A stretch of DNA of 64,000 nt, from positions 62,001 to 126,000 of the forward strand of contig MSGZ01000007.1 in NCBI GenBank assembly GCA_001940925.1, written 5' to 3'. Origin of the DNA: Ruminococcus sp. Phil11 (GTDB taxonomy: Bacteria > Bacillota > Clostridia > Oscillospirales > Ruminococcaceae). Both the position numbers and the translations under genes were made by a program. The notes beneath the pieces are model-generated. The model saw nothing but the letters and a program-made list of their open reading frames with translations, was not told the origin of the DNA and searched no databases. Numbering within the stretch: position 1 is the first letter of the stretch; every line of letters begins with the position of its first letter. Positions 17,173 through 26,232 of this stretch are shown here, one piece after another.

Positions 17173-20046
17173 TTATTCGAGGATCGTCAGGCCTTCGCAG
17201 TCTGCAAGCAGATTGCCGGACGCGACCACGCAGACCGCGCCGTTCTCTGCAAATGCATCCCAGACCGCGCAGTCCGCAAGCAGCGATTCCCGCGTCACGG
17301 AAAGCATCTGACGGCGTTCCTGCACGAGCTCCTCCCGGGTCTTTCCGGCAAACCAGAACGCATCGGCAAGGATGCCTTCCTCTCTCGGCGAGCGCAGCGG
17401 CTCCTCATCCGAAACGGTCGAGATAATGTACTTGTCGATCGGCTCGCCGCTTTCGCAGAACTGCCGGATAAATTCCGAAATGCCCCCGTTGACCGCCAAC
17501 GAACGCGCCGGAGAAGGATCACGGTATGAGAACGTAATTATGCTGCTGTCCGGCATCACGCTGAGGCCGGTTCCGTAGGCGCCGCCCTGCACGCGCACCT
17601 GATTCCACAGATAACTGAGTGAAATGATCTTGGACGCGACCCGTCTGCCTGCATCATACGGGATATTCTTCTGTACGGTATGCCAGCCCTGTACCGCAAA
17701 ACCGATCTGCGCCGGGATCTGATAGCCGGTCTTTTTCGGCATATCCGCTTCGTAATGCCGCTCCGCCGGGACGCTTTCGCCCTCCGGCAGAGAAGCAAGC
17801 AGCGGCGTGATATCCGCGGGCTCCTGTGCCGTGACGCTCGCATACGCCATGCGCTTTCTGCCGAGCGATGCCTGCATCTTTTTCAGCAGAGCCGAAAATG
17901 CATCGAACTTTTCATCAAAATTCCCGACCAGATCCTGCACTGCACGGATCACCGGATAACCGCCAAGCGCGGCGCGCACCGCATACTGCGCGGAATAATT
18001 CGCCATGACGCAGGACACGCCGAGCGTATGTCCCGCAGTGATGCTGAGCTGACGGTAGTTCTCGTTCTTCTGCGTGATGATCTCGCGGATCTTTTCCTTT
18101 TCCCCGAAGTCGGTCGTCAGCAGCACCTCGCGCATCAGCCGGAAGGCCTCCGGCAGCTTATCGCGCAGGACGCTGCACCGCATCGTCAGCATCGGCGTGC
18201 AGGTCTCCGTCTGCTTTTTTCTGGCTCCCAGCTCGACAGAGGTCTCCAGTCTGCCGAGCTTGCTTTTCAGCTCGCGCTGCAGCTCCAGAGCGGAATAATG
18301 CTCTGTTTTCAGTTTCCCGTACAGGCTGCCCGCATGTGTGAGCAGGGACAGCTCCTCCAGCGAATAATCCGTCAGCGCAAAGGAGAGCGCAATGTGCACG
18401 ATGCCGCGGCAGTGCGCCGGATGATACAGCAGCTTCACGCCGTCCGCTTCCTGCAGGACGGTCTCCGTCCAAGAGGGCCGGTCGCTGACCGCAGAAACAG
18501 GCAGCTGCGGCAGCTTGGCGAGCTCCTCCGGAGAATCCGGTGTCTGCTGCCATTTTGTCAGCCGCTCGTTCATCGCGGTATTCTCTGCGAGATCTGCCTC
18601 CGTCCATGCACTCCGGATCGCCGCAAGCCGTGCGGCCTCCTCCTGCCGGAGCTCCTCGCCGCGGGTATGCGACGGCAGCGAATACAGCACCGCCGTGCCG
18701 GTCTCATCCACAAAGATCTCGCGCATCAGGTCATCAAATCTGCCGTCCGCGATCATGCGGCGGATCTCCGCAAAGGCCTCCTCATAGACCAGATACATCA
18801 TCGGGTCGCCGCCGTAAAGCCAGCTGTTCATGATATTGATGCAGCGTTCCACGGCCTGCGGCTCCTCCGGCTCCATGAGCCGGAACTCGATCCGGTTCGC
18901 AGAGGCCTCCAGTGCCGCTTTGTCAAGGCCGTTTGCGGCCAGCTCCGCCGCCGTTTTCCGCAGCAGCGGCAGGATCTCGTCGGCTCTGCCGTCCGCGGTA
19001 TTTTTCAGGTGGATCTGGATATAGGGCTGCGCGAGGCATTCCTCCACGCTGATCTCCATTTCCTGCGCCAGTCCCGCAGAGAGAACCGCCCGCTTCAGCG
19101 GCGTTTCATTGGAGAGCGCAAAGGCATCCAGCATAACGCTGACAGCCAGCAGCTTCGTTCTGTCCTGCCAGCTTCCGATGATCCGGCCGACCGTCAGATT
19201 GCTGCGGTTCTCCGGGGATTCATCCGCCGGAAGATCGTAATACAGCGTATCGACGGAAGAAACCGGCTCCTGCATCTGCAGAACGGGCAGCGCATCGCTG
19301 CGTTCAGACCGCGAGAGATATTCCTCCAGCAGCGTGAAGGTCTCCTCAACAGGGACCGCGCCGTCCAGATAAATGCGCGCATTGGACGGATGATAGAAGC
19401 GGTGATAGGTCTCCTTGAACTGCTCATACGTGAGCGACGGGATGACGGCGGGGTCGCCGCCGGAATTGAAGCCGTAGGCCGTATCCGGGAACAGCATCTC
19501 CATGATCCTTTCCGCGGCAAGGTCATCCGCACTGCTCAATGCACCCTTCATCTCGTTGAACACCACGCCCTTATAGCTGAGCGTGCCGTCCGCATCCTGC
19601 TCAATATGCCAGCCCTCCTGGCAGAAAATGTTGGGATTATGCAGGATATCCGGCGCAAAGACCGCGTCCAGATAGACCTCCGTCAGATTGAGGAAGTCCC
19701 GCGGATTGCGGCTGGATACCGGATACATCGTCTTATCCGGGAAGGTCATTGCATTGAGAAACGTGTTCATCGAGCTTTTCAGCAGCTCGACGAACGGCTC
19801 CCGCACATGATATTTCTGTGAGCCGCAGAGCACCGAATGCTCCAGAATATGGAACACGCCCGTGCTGTTCTCCGGCAGCGTCTTGAACGCGATCGCGAAC
19901 AGCTTGTTCTCCGCGCCGTTGTCAAGCCAGACCAGCTCCGTGCCGGTCTTATCATACGTCATTTCAACGATCCTGCCGCCCAGCTCTGCGGATTCCCGCA
20001 CCCGCGTGACCGTAAAGCCGTGCAGCGTATCTCCCTGATTCAGCAT
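17173..20046 (-). CDS. M16C zinc metallopeptidase (presequence-protease-like)
   Basis: A 957-residue pitrilysin-superfamily peptidase. The inverted zinc motif HxxEH is in FHILEHSVLCGS (near residue 65), and the distal Glu lies in the expected region. The four-domain length and PFVELLKSSMNTFLNAMTFPDKT are characteristic of subfamily M16C (PreP/Cym1-like). No signal peptide, so it probably degrades peptides in the cytoplasm. AAAGGAGG precedes the ATG and a promoter lies at 20085-20113. It is transcribed convergently with the RING gene. Confidence 0.94.
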   Translation of the reverse strand: MLNQGDTLHGFTVTRVRESAELGGRIVEMTYDKTGTELVWLDNGAENKLFAIAFKTLPENSTGVFHILEHSVLCGSQKYHVREPFVELLKSSMNTFLNAMTFPDKTMYPVSSRNPRDFLNLTEVYLDAVFAPDILHNPNIFCQEGWHIEQDADGTLSYKGVVFNEMKGALSSADDLAAERIMEMLFPDTAYGFNSGGDPAVIPSLTYEQFKETYHRFYHPSNARIYLDGAVPVEETFTLLEEYLSRSERSDALPVLQMQEPVSSVDTLYYDLPADESPENRSNLTVGRIIGSWQDRTKLLAVSVMLDAFALSNETPLKRAVLSAGLAQEMEISVEECLAQPYIQIHLKNTADGRADEILPLLRKTAAELAANGLDKAALEASANRIEFRLMEPEEPQAVERCINIMNSWLYGGDPMMYLVYEEAFAEIRRMIADGRFDDLMREIFVDETGTAVLYSLPSHTRGEELRQEEAARLAAIRSAWTEADLAENTAMNERLTKWQQTPDSPEELAKLPQLPVSAVSDRPSWTETVLQEADGVKLLYHPAHCRGIVHIALSFALTDYSLEELSLLTHAGSLYGKLKTEHYSALELQRELKSKLGRLETSVELGARKKQTETCTPMLTMRCSVLRDKLPEAFRLMREVLLTTDFGEKEKIREIITQKNENYRQLSITAGHTLGVSCVMANYSAQYAVRAALGGYPVIRAVQDLVGNFDEKFDAFSALLKKMQASLGRKRMAYASVTAQEPADITPLLASLPEGESVPAERHYEADMPKKTGYQIPAQIGFAVQGWHTVQKNIPYDAGRRVASKIISLSYLWNQVRVQGGAYGTGLSVMPDSSIITFSYRDPSPARSLAVNGGISEFIRQFCESGEPIDKYIISTVSDEEPLRSPREEGILADAFWFAGKTREELVQERRQMLSVTRESLLADCAVWDAFAENGAVCVVASGNLLADCEGLTILE

Positions 20047-20084
20047 ATAGACTCCTCCTTTTCGTCGGCGTATGCCTGTTTCCT

Positions 20085-20113
20085 ATTGTACCATATAATC
20101 GTATTTTTTGCAA
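20085..20113 (-). promoter_or_regulatory. Sigma-A promoter of the M16C peptidase gene
   Basis: Minus strand TTGCAA, 17 bases, TACAAT. Confidence 0.78.
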
Positions 20114-20209
20114 GTGCATTCCGGTTTTTCGGCCTGTTCTGCGCAATATCTGCACATTCCGGCACAGCAGCCGATATTAGGATTCCGCACTTTTTCTGTA
20201 CTTTGTCCA

Positions 20210-20239
20210 TTGACCGGAAGTGCTGTTCTGCGTTAAAAT
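20210..20239 (+). promoter_or_regulatory. Sigma-A promoter of the GH5 gene
   Basis: TTGACC (20210-20215), 18 bases, TAAAAT (20234-20239), giving a leader of about 110 bases before the GH5 start. Confidence 0.65.
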
Positions 20240-20352
20240 AAATACAGTACACGGCCATGTACCTCAGAAAGAAACCATAGAAAATGCGAAACCGGAAGAA
20301 CCGTAAGAAGCGCGCAGACGGTCTGCCGGACAGAAACTGCGAGGAGGAAACC

Positions 20353-21711
20353 ATGAATCATACAGCGCGGTTCTCCGCACTGACCGCAGCAGTCCTGTGC
20401 TTCGGCTGCTGCATGATGCCCGTCTCCGCCGAACCGGCGATGCGGGATATCTCCACAAAAGAGCTGGTGCGTGATATGGGCATCGGCATCAATTTAGGCA
20501 ATACCCTCGAGGCCTGCGGCGACTGGATCGCGGAATACAGCTCCGGTCAGCCGACGGACTACGAGACTGCATGGGGCAGCCCCGTCATCACGAAAGAGAT
20601 CATCGAGGGCATTGCGAAGGAGGGCTTCGGCGTGCTCCGCATCCCGGTCGCGTGGTCGAACATGATGGAACCGGACGGCACCTACACGATTAATGCCGCC
20701 TATGACGCGCGTGTTCACGAGATCGTGGACTGGACGCTCGGCTGCGGCATGTACGCGATCATCAATATCCACTGGGACGGCGGCTGGGTCAACGACTTCC
20801 CCAAGAACAAGACAGAGAGCATGAAGCGGTTTACGCACATGTGGGAGCAGATCGCGGACAGCTTCAAAGACTACGGCGATTATCTGATCTTTGAGGCGCA
20901 GAACGAGGAACTTGGTTGGGAGACTGTCTGGAATCCGTGGGGCGGCACCGAGGGCAAGACAGAAGCCTATCAGCTCTGCAATGAGATCAATCAGGCCTTT
21001 GTCGATACCGTCCGGAAGTCCGGCGGCAACAACCCGAAGCGGCATCTGCTGATCTCCGGCTATAACACCGGCATCGACCGCACCTGCGATCCGCTGTTCA
21101 AAATGCCCTCTGACCCTGCAAACCGCATGGCGATTTCCGTGCACTACTACTCCCCTGCCGGATTCGCGATCCTCGAAGAGGATGCGGACTGGGGCAAGGC
21201 GTCCCCGACATGGGGCAGCGACGAGGAATACGCATCCCTGCGCAGTGAGATGCAGATGATGAAAACGAACTTCACGGACAAGGGCATCCCGGTCATCATC
21301 GGCGAATACGGCTGCCCGACCAAAAATAAGGAGCCGGAATCCGTGCAGCGGTTCATCGCGTCGGTCTGCGAGGAGGCTTACAAATGCGGACACTGTCCCG
21401 TACTGTGGTCTACGCCCGGCGGACATTATGACCGCGAGGCCTGTCAGCTCACCGACCGCGAGCTGCAGAAAAAGCTCTTTGCAATCGGCGGAAAGACGTA
21501 TCAGCCGCAGGAGCAGCCGCCCGCGAAAATCAAAGGCGATCTGAACGGCGACGGCGCGGTCACGGCTGCGGACGCCGTACTGCTGACCAAGCATCTGCTC
21601 GGTGCGGTGCCGCTCCCCGACGGCAGAGCCGATCTCAGCGGCGACACCGTCATCAATGCAGTCGATCTCACGCTTCTGAAGCGGATCCTGCTGACCGCAG
21701 GAACAAAATAA
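20353..21711 (+). CDS. Secreted GH5 endoglucanase-type enzyme with dockerin
   Basis: A 452-residue protein: signal peptide (1-25, cut near VSA-EP), a GH5 (alpha/beta)8 catalytic domain (about 30-375) and a C-terminal dockerin (about 390-450). GIGINLGNTLEA, RIPVAW and INIHWDGGW are typical GH5 motifs. The acid/base Glu is in FEAQNEE and the nucleophile in IIGEYGCP. The two dockerin calcium loops are DLNGDGAVTAAD and DLSGDTVINAVD. It should cleave beta-1,4-glucan (cellulose or mixed/xyloglucan) while bound to a cohesin scaffold. GAGGAGG lies 6 bases before the ATG. The GH5 subfamily cannot be fixed by eye. Confidence 0.93.
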   Translation: MNHTARFSALTAAVLCFGCCMMPVSAEPAMRDISTKELVRDMGIGINLGNTLEACGDWIAEYSSGQPTDYETAWGSPVITKEIIEGIAKEGFGVLRIPVAWSNMMEPDGTYTINAAYDARVHEIVDWTLGCGMYAIINIHWDGGWVNDFPKNKTESMKRFTHMWEQIADSFKDYGDYLIFEAQNEELGWETVWNPWGGTEGKTEAYQLCNEINQAFVDTVRKSGGNNPKRHLLISGYNTGIDRTCDPLFKMPSDPANRMAISVHYYSPAGFAILEEDADWGKASPTWGSDEEYASLRSEMQMMKTNFTDKGIPVIIGEYGCPTKNKEPESVQRFIASVCEEAYKCGHCPVLWSTPGGHYDREACQLTDRELQKKLFAIGGKTYQPQEQPPAKIKGDLNGDGAVTAADAVLLTKHLLGAVPLPDGRADLSGDTVINAVDLTLLKRILLTAGTK

Positions 21712-21717
21712 GACATA

Positions 21718-21747
21718 CACCGCAGGGCAGACGCTCTGCGGTGCTTG
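21718..21747 (+). terminator. Terminator of the GH5 gene
   Basis: CACCGCAG / CTGCGGTG stem, then CTTGTTTT. Confidence 0.75.
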
Positions 21748-21825
21748 TTTTGGAGCGTGGAACAAACAGGAATTTAACATTTTTCTTCCGGTGATGTCAA
21801 ATCAAAAGTTTTGATCAAACTTTTT

Positions 21826-22150
21826 CAACAGTTTGCGGGGTCGAGGGGCGGAGCCCTCGTCGCGCTCCGCAGAGCGCGAAACTCCCCAGCGTGCGAAGCG
21901 CATGCGGGCTTGGGTGCTTGTAAGAGAAGCACCCATTCTGTAATAGCATCCGCGCAGCGGATACCTCAGTTTGTCAAAAAAGTGTTTTTAGGGGACGCCC
22001 TCTATCGCAGGGCGTCCCCTCTTGCCGCTGCGCGGCAATTCACCCCTTGCGGAGCTCTTTGCACGCTGGGGGATTTCGCCCGTTGCGACGGGCGACCAGA
22101 GGCTCTGCCTCTGGACTCCGCAAGCCTTTGAAAAGGCTTGACCGAAACTT
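21826..22150. repeat. Island of short GC palindromes (copy 1)
   Basis: This 325-base gene-free stretch is packed with hairpins: GAGGGGCGGAGCCCTC, CGCGCTCCGCAGAGCGCG, a long one at about 21990-22018 (GGGGACGCCC / GGGCGTCCCC), GCCGCTGCGCGGC, CGCCCGTTGCGACGGGCG, AGAGGCTCTGCCTCT and CAAGCCTTTGAAAAGGCTTG. Several blocks recur in the second island at 50218-50595. Confidence 0.8.
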
Positions 22151-22199
22151 TAATTTTGACATCGCCGGAGGTGACCCGAAACAAGAATCTTGTGTTCTC

Positions 22200-22228
22200 T
22201 TGCAATTTCCGGCATAAAGTGATATAAT
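22200..22228 (+). promoter_or_regulatory. Sigma-A promoter
   Basis: TTGCAA, 17 bases, TATAAT (22223-22228), 32 bases before the start at 22261. Confidence 0.8.
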
Positions 22229-22260
22229 GGAGACAAATCGGCGAAAAAGGAGGGATCGTG

Positions 22261-23655
22261 ATGCAGCAGCACAGAAAAGCAAAGTCCGTGTGCATCGCGG
22301 TCCTGTTCTGTTTGCTCGCGGCGGAGTGCACGGTGCTCGTGCAGCAGTACCGCAGCGGCCCCCGCGGCCCGATCCGTGCGGTTGAGAATCACCGCGAAAC
22401 CGACGCAAAAGCGGAATATCTGATGCATTCCCGCGGCAGTGCGGCACCGGCGCGTCTGGCGGGCGCGCTGCAAAGGGAGCTTGACGCCGCGCTTTCCGCA
22501 TACCGCGCAGGCACCGCTTCATATGAAGAAACGACCGCGGCGATCCGCGCGCTGCAGTCGCTCGGCGAGGAAACGCTCACCGGGCAGGCGGAACGCGCCC
22601 TGCAAACCGCTGCGCAGATCGAATCCGCCCGTCAGGCCTATGCTGCGGCGCAGAAAGCAGAGCAGTCCGGCCGCGATGACGAAGCGATCCGGCAGTATCA
22701 TCTTGTCACGGACGACGACCCCGCATGTTATCAGGCGGCGAGGGCGGCACTTCCCGCGGCAGAGGCGCGTTTCCGGGATGCGGCACTCGCTGCGGCAGAG
22801 CAGTCCGATGCGGATGCAGACTATGCCGCGGAGATTGCCGGACTGGAGCAGGCACTCGAAACGCTGCCCGATGACGGCGCGCTCCTTTCTGCGTATACAA
22901 AAGCGGTCACGCGGCGCACGTACACGCTCCGGCATACCGCAATGCAGAAAGCGCGCATCTCTGCGGATAACGGCACATACACAGATGCCTTTTCCGCGCT
23001 TGCGGAAGGGCTTTCCGCGCTGCCGGATGACGAGCTGCTGCTGTTTGCAAAGCAGAATCTCCGTGCGCGGTATCTGCTCTATGTGAAAGAACAGACCGCA
23101 CAGCTCGCGGATGAAAACAGGCTCAATGAGGCCGGTGCGCTGCTCTCCGAGGCGGAAACGCTGTTCCCGGGCACGGCTGAGCTGCAGGCCGTCCGGCAGA
23201 ACCTCAATGCATATCAGCCGCAGAAGCTTTCCGCGCTCGAAGCCGGTGAGCCGAACGAATGGTTCCGGGCAGAGCAGACCCTCACCGACCGCCGCGGCAA
23301 GGAATACACAGCGGACGGCAATCTGTATTACTCCTTCGATCAGGCATTGACCGGCAGACGGTCGGCCTCTGCGGAATTTGCGCTGGACGGACAGTATAAT
23401 CTCCTGACGCTGACCGCCGCGCCGCTGGCTTCGTATACCGCGGAAAACAGCGTCATCCTTGAAATTTACGGTGACGGCAGGCTGCTGACGTCATTCCCGT
23501 TTGACAGGGATGCTGCCGCGCTGCATACGAAGACCGACGTCACCGGCGTGAAAACGCTCCGGCTGCGGGTCTATCCGCTCGGGGTGTCCGACCTGCAGAA
23601 TGCGGGCGTGCTGGTCGCGGACGGTGCAGTCAGAAAGGCAGGTGCGGGCACATGA
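22261..23655 (+). CDS. Envelope protein with TPR-like helices and C-terminal beta domain
   Basis: A 464-residue protein with one N-terminal membrane anchor (about residues 8-27). Residues 60-325 are Ala-rich helical hairpins resembling tetratricopeptide repeats (for example QAYAAAQKAEQSGRDDEAIRQY). Residues 330-455 are a beta-rich domain whose YYSFDQAL, VILEIYGDGRLL and LRVYPLGV recall the NPCBM / galactose-binding fold. No enzyme motif is visible. AAGGAGG precedes GTG-ATG; ATG 22261 is chosen. It overlaps the next gene by four bases and starts a four-gene cluster of unknown role. Confidence 0.7.
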   Translation: MQQHRKAKSVCIAVLFCLLAAECTVLVQQYRSGPRGPIRAVENHRETDAKAEYLMHSRGSAAPARLAGALQRELDAALSAYRAGTASYEETTAAIRALQSLGEETLTGQAERALQTAAQIESARQAYAAAQKAEQSGRDDEAIRQYHLVTDDDPACYQAARAALPAAEARFRDAALAAAEQSDADADYAAEIAGLEQALETLPDDGALLSAYTKAVTRRTYTLRHTAMQKARISADNGTYTDAFSALAEGLSALPDDELLLFAKQNLRARYLLYVKEQTAQLADENRLNEAGALLSEAETLFPGTAELQAVRQNLNAYQPQKLSALEAGEPNEWFRAEQTLTDRRGKEYTADGNLYYSFDQALTGRRSASAEFALDGQYNLLTLTAAPLASYTAENSVILEIYGDGRLLTSFPFDRDAAALHTKTDVTGVKTLRLRVYPLGVSDLQNAGVLVADGAVRKAGAGT

Positions 23656-24569
23656 AAGAGCAGCTCCGCGAAACGCTCTCCGAAATCGGCAATCCGCCGC
23701 TTCTGCCGCGCAGGAAACGCTTTCTCTGGGGCGAGCTGCTCGGCGTGCCGTTTGCATTTTTCCTGCTGCACGGTTACTACGGGATGCCGGTGCTGCCGTC
23801 CGTGCTGATCGCCCTGCTGTTTGCCGTGCTGATCGCTGCGGCATTTCTCTGGGAGATCCGTGCCGAAAAAAAGAACGCCGACCTCAAAAACAGCATCACA
23901 TCCGGCGTATACTATGAACAGGAGCAATGGCGTGAACGGTACCGGCTTTACTGCGAAAAGCATGACTTCCGGCCGGTCCGCGCAAAGAGCATGAAGGCCG
24001 ATCTGCACCGGCGGTATCTCAGGCCGTCCGGCATCGTCATGATATGCTTTGCGATGACCATGCTGATCCCCGCCGCATTCTGGCGGACAGGTATCGCGGA
24101 GCTGAACGGCTGCCTCCTGTTCGGCGGACTGATCTTTCTGGTGTGGGGGCTCGTGATCCTCCTCCGCACGCCGGTACGAAGATTTCTCCGCGGCTGCGGG
24201 GAACAGCTGCCGGCGATCGAACGTTCCTATCTCGAAGGCAAAATGCTGACCTGCAAGTCGAACGGCATCTGCATCGGGCAAACATATACGGTACTGTTCG
24301 ATCAGACAGGCATCACCGCAGTCGAAAACCGCCGCATCACCGATGTGACGCGCAATGTCAGGCAGATCCGGCATTTTCTGAACAGCCTGTACGCAGGCAC
24401 CGTGACCGAATACCGCATCTGCATCCGGTATCAGGATGCAGCCGGAACAGACCGCACACGCGTTCTCCGGCTGAACGAATTTCAGACCGAAATGGTGTAC
24501 GACAGATTCGCCGTGCACCGGAAACCGACCGAATTTACCGAAAAGACGCGGCATGAGGTCGGTTGCTGA
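23652..24569 (+). CDS. Membrane protein, YcxB-like topology, unknown function
   Basis: A 305-residue protein with two pairs of membrane helices (about residues 30-68 and 125-170) and a soluble C-terminal half containing RIRYQ-like and VLRLNEFQTEMVYDRF stretches, loosely recalling YcxB-type C-terminal domains. No confident family. It starts with ATGA overlap and is co-transcribed with the TPR-like protein. Confidence 0.68.
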   Translation: MKEQLRETLSEIGNPPLLPRRKRFLWGELLGVPFAFFLLHGYYGMPVLPSVLIALLFAVLIAAAFLWEIRAEKKNADLKNSITSGVYYEQEQWRERYRLYCEKHDFRPVRAKSMKADLHRRYLRPSGIVMICFAMTMLIPAAFWRTGIAELNGCLLFGGLIFLVWGLVILLRTPVRRFLRGCGEQLPAIERSYLEGKMLTCKSNGICIGQTYTVLFDQTGITAVENRRITDVTRNVRQIRHFLNSLYAGTVTEYRICIRYQDAAGTDRTRVLRLNEFQTEMVYDRFAVHRKPTEFTEKTRHEVGC

Positions 24570-24597
24570 TTCTATATAAAAGACAGGGGGTATCCGT

Positions 24598-24873
24598 ATG
24601 AAGCAATGGGTTTGCAGCAAATGCAGCTCCCGCAACCGGGAGAATATGAAGTTCTGCCATGTCTGCCATATTCCGCGTCCTGCGGAGACCCTTTCGCAGG
24701 ACAAGCCCGCGCTGCCCGTCCCGCAGCCCGTGTTCCGCGCACAGCGGTTTACGGCACAGGCACCCGCGCTGCGTCCCTCGCGTAGCTTCGGCATCATGAA
24801 GCTGATCGTCCTGCTGAATCTCGGGGTGATGTTCGCATCGCTCGTTACGCTGGTCGTTGTGAAGGGCGGGTGA
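24598..24873 (+). CDS. Zinc-ribbon membrane protein
   Basis: A 91-residue protein. WVCSKCSSRNRENMKFCHVC is a zinc ribbon (CxxC...CxxC, residues 5-24) resembling RanBP2-type or double-zinc-ribbon folds. A Pro-rich linker leads to one C-terminal membrane helix (about 66-88). It lies in the same run as the two preceding envelope genes. Molecular role unknown. Confidence 0.7.
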   Translation: MKQWVCSKCSSRNRENMKFCHVCHIPRPAETLSQDKPALPVPQPVFRAQRFTAQAPALRPSRSFGIMKLIVLLNLGVMFASLVTLVVVKGG

Positions 24874-24877
24874 CGGG

Positions 24878-25696
24878 ATGCAGAACGAAAATACCCGCAG
24901 CAGCAGAGGCCAGAATGCTATGATCGCGGTGCTGCTGGTGATGACAGCGATCTGCGGCATACTGCTCGTCCGGAACAGCCGCCCGGTCTACGCGGAGCCT
25001 GCGCCGTCAGAGCCCGCCGTGACCGGAACGACCGCCGTACCCGGCACCGCTGCGGCCGCGGCAGCCGTACAGCAGACTGCCGGTACGACAGCGGTCACGG
25101 AGCCGGATGACAGTGCGTGCTATCTGGAATTTATCTCGGAACAGCTGATCCCGGAATACGGTCTTGCCGATGATTCCGGAGTGCTGTCCTGTTCGGAGCA
25201 GACCGGCATTGCGGGCGCGTATCTCGCAGATTTCAGCCGGCGCGGCGCGGACGATCTGCTCGTGATCCGGCTCGAAACGCTTGACGCCGACCATGCCGCG
25301 GCACCGGTCTTTGACTGGTACACGCTCACGGACGGCACGGTCACGCTCACGGACAGCTTCTCCTGCAAAATGCCGTGGTCGGATATCGCCGTGCGGTACA
25401 GCGATCAGATGCTCTATGTCAGCGCGTGCGATATCCCGCTCGACGAAAATGCGGAGAACCGCAAATACGCCGAGCTGTCGATCCGGATGCAGGACGGCGA
25501 TATGCAGACCGCGGATATGGAGCAGGAATACGGCAATGCGAACCGTCCCGCCGCACCGTACAATGCGGACGCCGTGCTGCTGCTGACCGTTGAGCCCGAC
25601 CGCACGCAGACGCCCGGTTCGCTTTCGGAGCGGCATTATCTGCTCACCGATTACACCGGGATGCGGGAGCTGCTCACAAAAACGGAAAAAATCTGA
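24878..25696 (+). CDS. Membrane-anchored extracytoplasmic protein, unknown function
   Basis: A 272-residue protein with an N-terminal helix (about residues 14-31), a low-complexity Thr/Ala/Val linker (to about 75), and a soluble domain of about 195 residues. SRRGADDLLVIRLE fits the repeated-sheet pattern of FG-GAP/VCBS-like outer domains only weakly. Four bases separate it from the zinc-ribbon gene. It ends just before the arsR promoter. Confidence 0.65.
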   Translation: MQNENTRSSRGQNAMIAVLLVMTAICGILLVRNSRPVYAEPAPSEPAVTGTTAVPGTAAAAAAVQQTAGTTAVTEPDDSACYLEFISEQLIPEYGLADDSGVLSCSEQTGIAGAYLADFSRRGADDLLVIRLETLDADHAAAPVFDWYTLTDGTVTLTDSFSCKMPWSDIAVRYSDQMLYVSACDIPLDENAENRKYAELSIRMQDGDMQTADMEQEYGNANRPAAPYNADAVLLLTVEPDRTQTPGSLSERHYLLTDYTGMRELLTKTEKI

Positions 25697-25704
25697 AAAA
25701 AGGC

Positions 25705-25733
25705 TTGACATTTCTCCCGGTTTGTGCTATACT
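25705..25733 (+). promoter_or_regulatory. Sigma-A promoter of the arsR-type gene
   Basis: TTGACA (25705-25710), 17 bases, TATACT (25728-25733), directly followed by the operator palindrome. Confidence 0.88.
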
Positions 25734-25734
25734 A

Positions 25735-25756
25735 CAGTTGAACGATTATTCAACTG
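25735..25756 (+). promoter_or_regulatory. ArsR/SmtB operator 1
   Basis: CAGTTGAA-N6-TTCAACTG, a perfect palindrome at the expected transcription start. The same half-sites recur at 26165-26186, before the ATPase gene. Confidence 0.88.
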
Positions 25757-25773
25757 TCGGACGGAGGTGCGTC

Positions 25774-26127
25774 ATGGAGAAGCAGCCGCATTGTGAATGC
25801 GAGGTCATTCATAAGGATGTTGTCGAGGCCGTCAGCAAGGAGCTGCTCGCGGAGGATGTGTATATGTCCCTTGCGACGCTGTTCAAGCTGTTCGGAGACA
25901 GCACCCGTGTGCAGATCCTGCACGCGCTGGAGCAGCATGAGCTCTGCGTCTGCGATCTGGCCGCACTGCTCGGCATGACGAAATCCGCCATTTCGCATCA
26001 GCTGAAATCGCTCCGCCTTGCACGGCTGGTCAAATACCGCCGCGACGGGCAGAATGTGTACTATTCGCTTGCAGATGACCATGTGAAGAAGATCATTGAC
26101 ATGGGCTGTGAGCATATTTCGGAATGA
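25774..26127 (+). CDS. ArsR/SmtB-family metal-responsive repressor (CadC-like)
   Basis: A 117-residue winged-helix repressor. The recognition region is KSAISHQLKSLRLARLVKYRRDGQ. The motif ELCVCDLA supplies the two cysteines of the alpha-3 metal site used by CadC/ArsR, and an N-terminal HCECE adds further cysteines as in the CadC alpha-3N site. This predicts release from DNA on binding Cd, Pb or Zn. Palindromes at its own promoter and before the downstream metal ATPase imply it represses both. GGAGGTG lies 6 bases before the ATG. Confidence 0.93.
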   Translation: MEKQPHCECEVIHKDVVEAVSKELLAEDVYMSLATLFKLFGDSTRVQILHALEQHELCVCDLAALLGMTKSAISHQLKSLRLARLVKYRRDGQNVYYSLADDHVKKIIDMGCEHISE

Positions 26128-26164
26128 AGCTGCGGGGTGCTGCCCCGCATTTCTTCCGGGATAT

Positions 26165-26186
26165 CAGTTGAATATTTGTTCAACTG
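26165..26186 (+). promoter_or_regulatory. ArsR/SmtB operator 2
   Basis: CAGTTGAA-N6-TTCAACTG, same half-sites as operator 1 with a different spacer, 46 bases before the ATPase start. A small stem GCGGGG/CCCCGC lies just upstream at about 26132-26148. Confidence 0.88.
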
Positions 26187-26232
26187 ATGCAAAATATGAA
26201 ATTCAGAATCATTTTCAGAATCGGAGGGTGTC

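Noticed and set aside
17680..19821. A 713-codon plus-strand frame inside the M16C peptidase gene
   Set aside because: Antisense shadow of a clear HxxEH peptidase.
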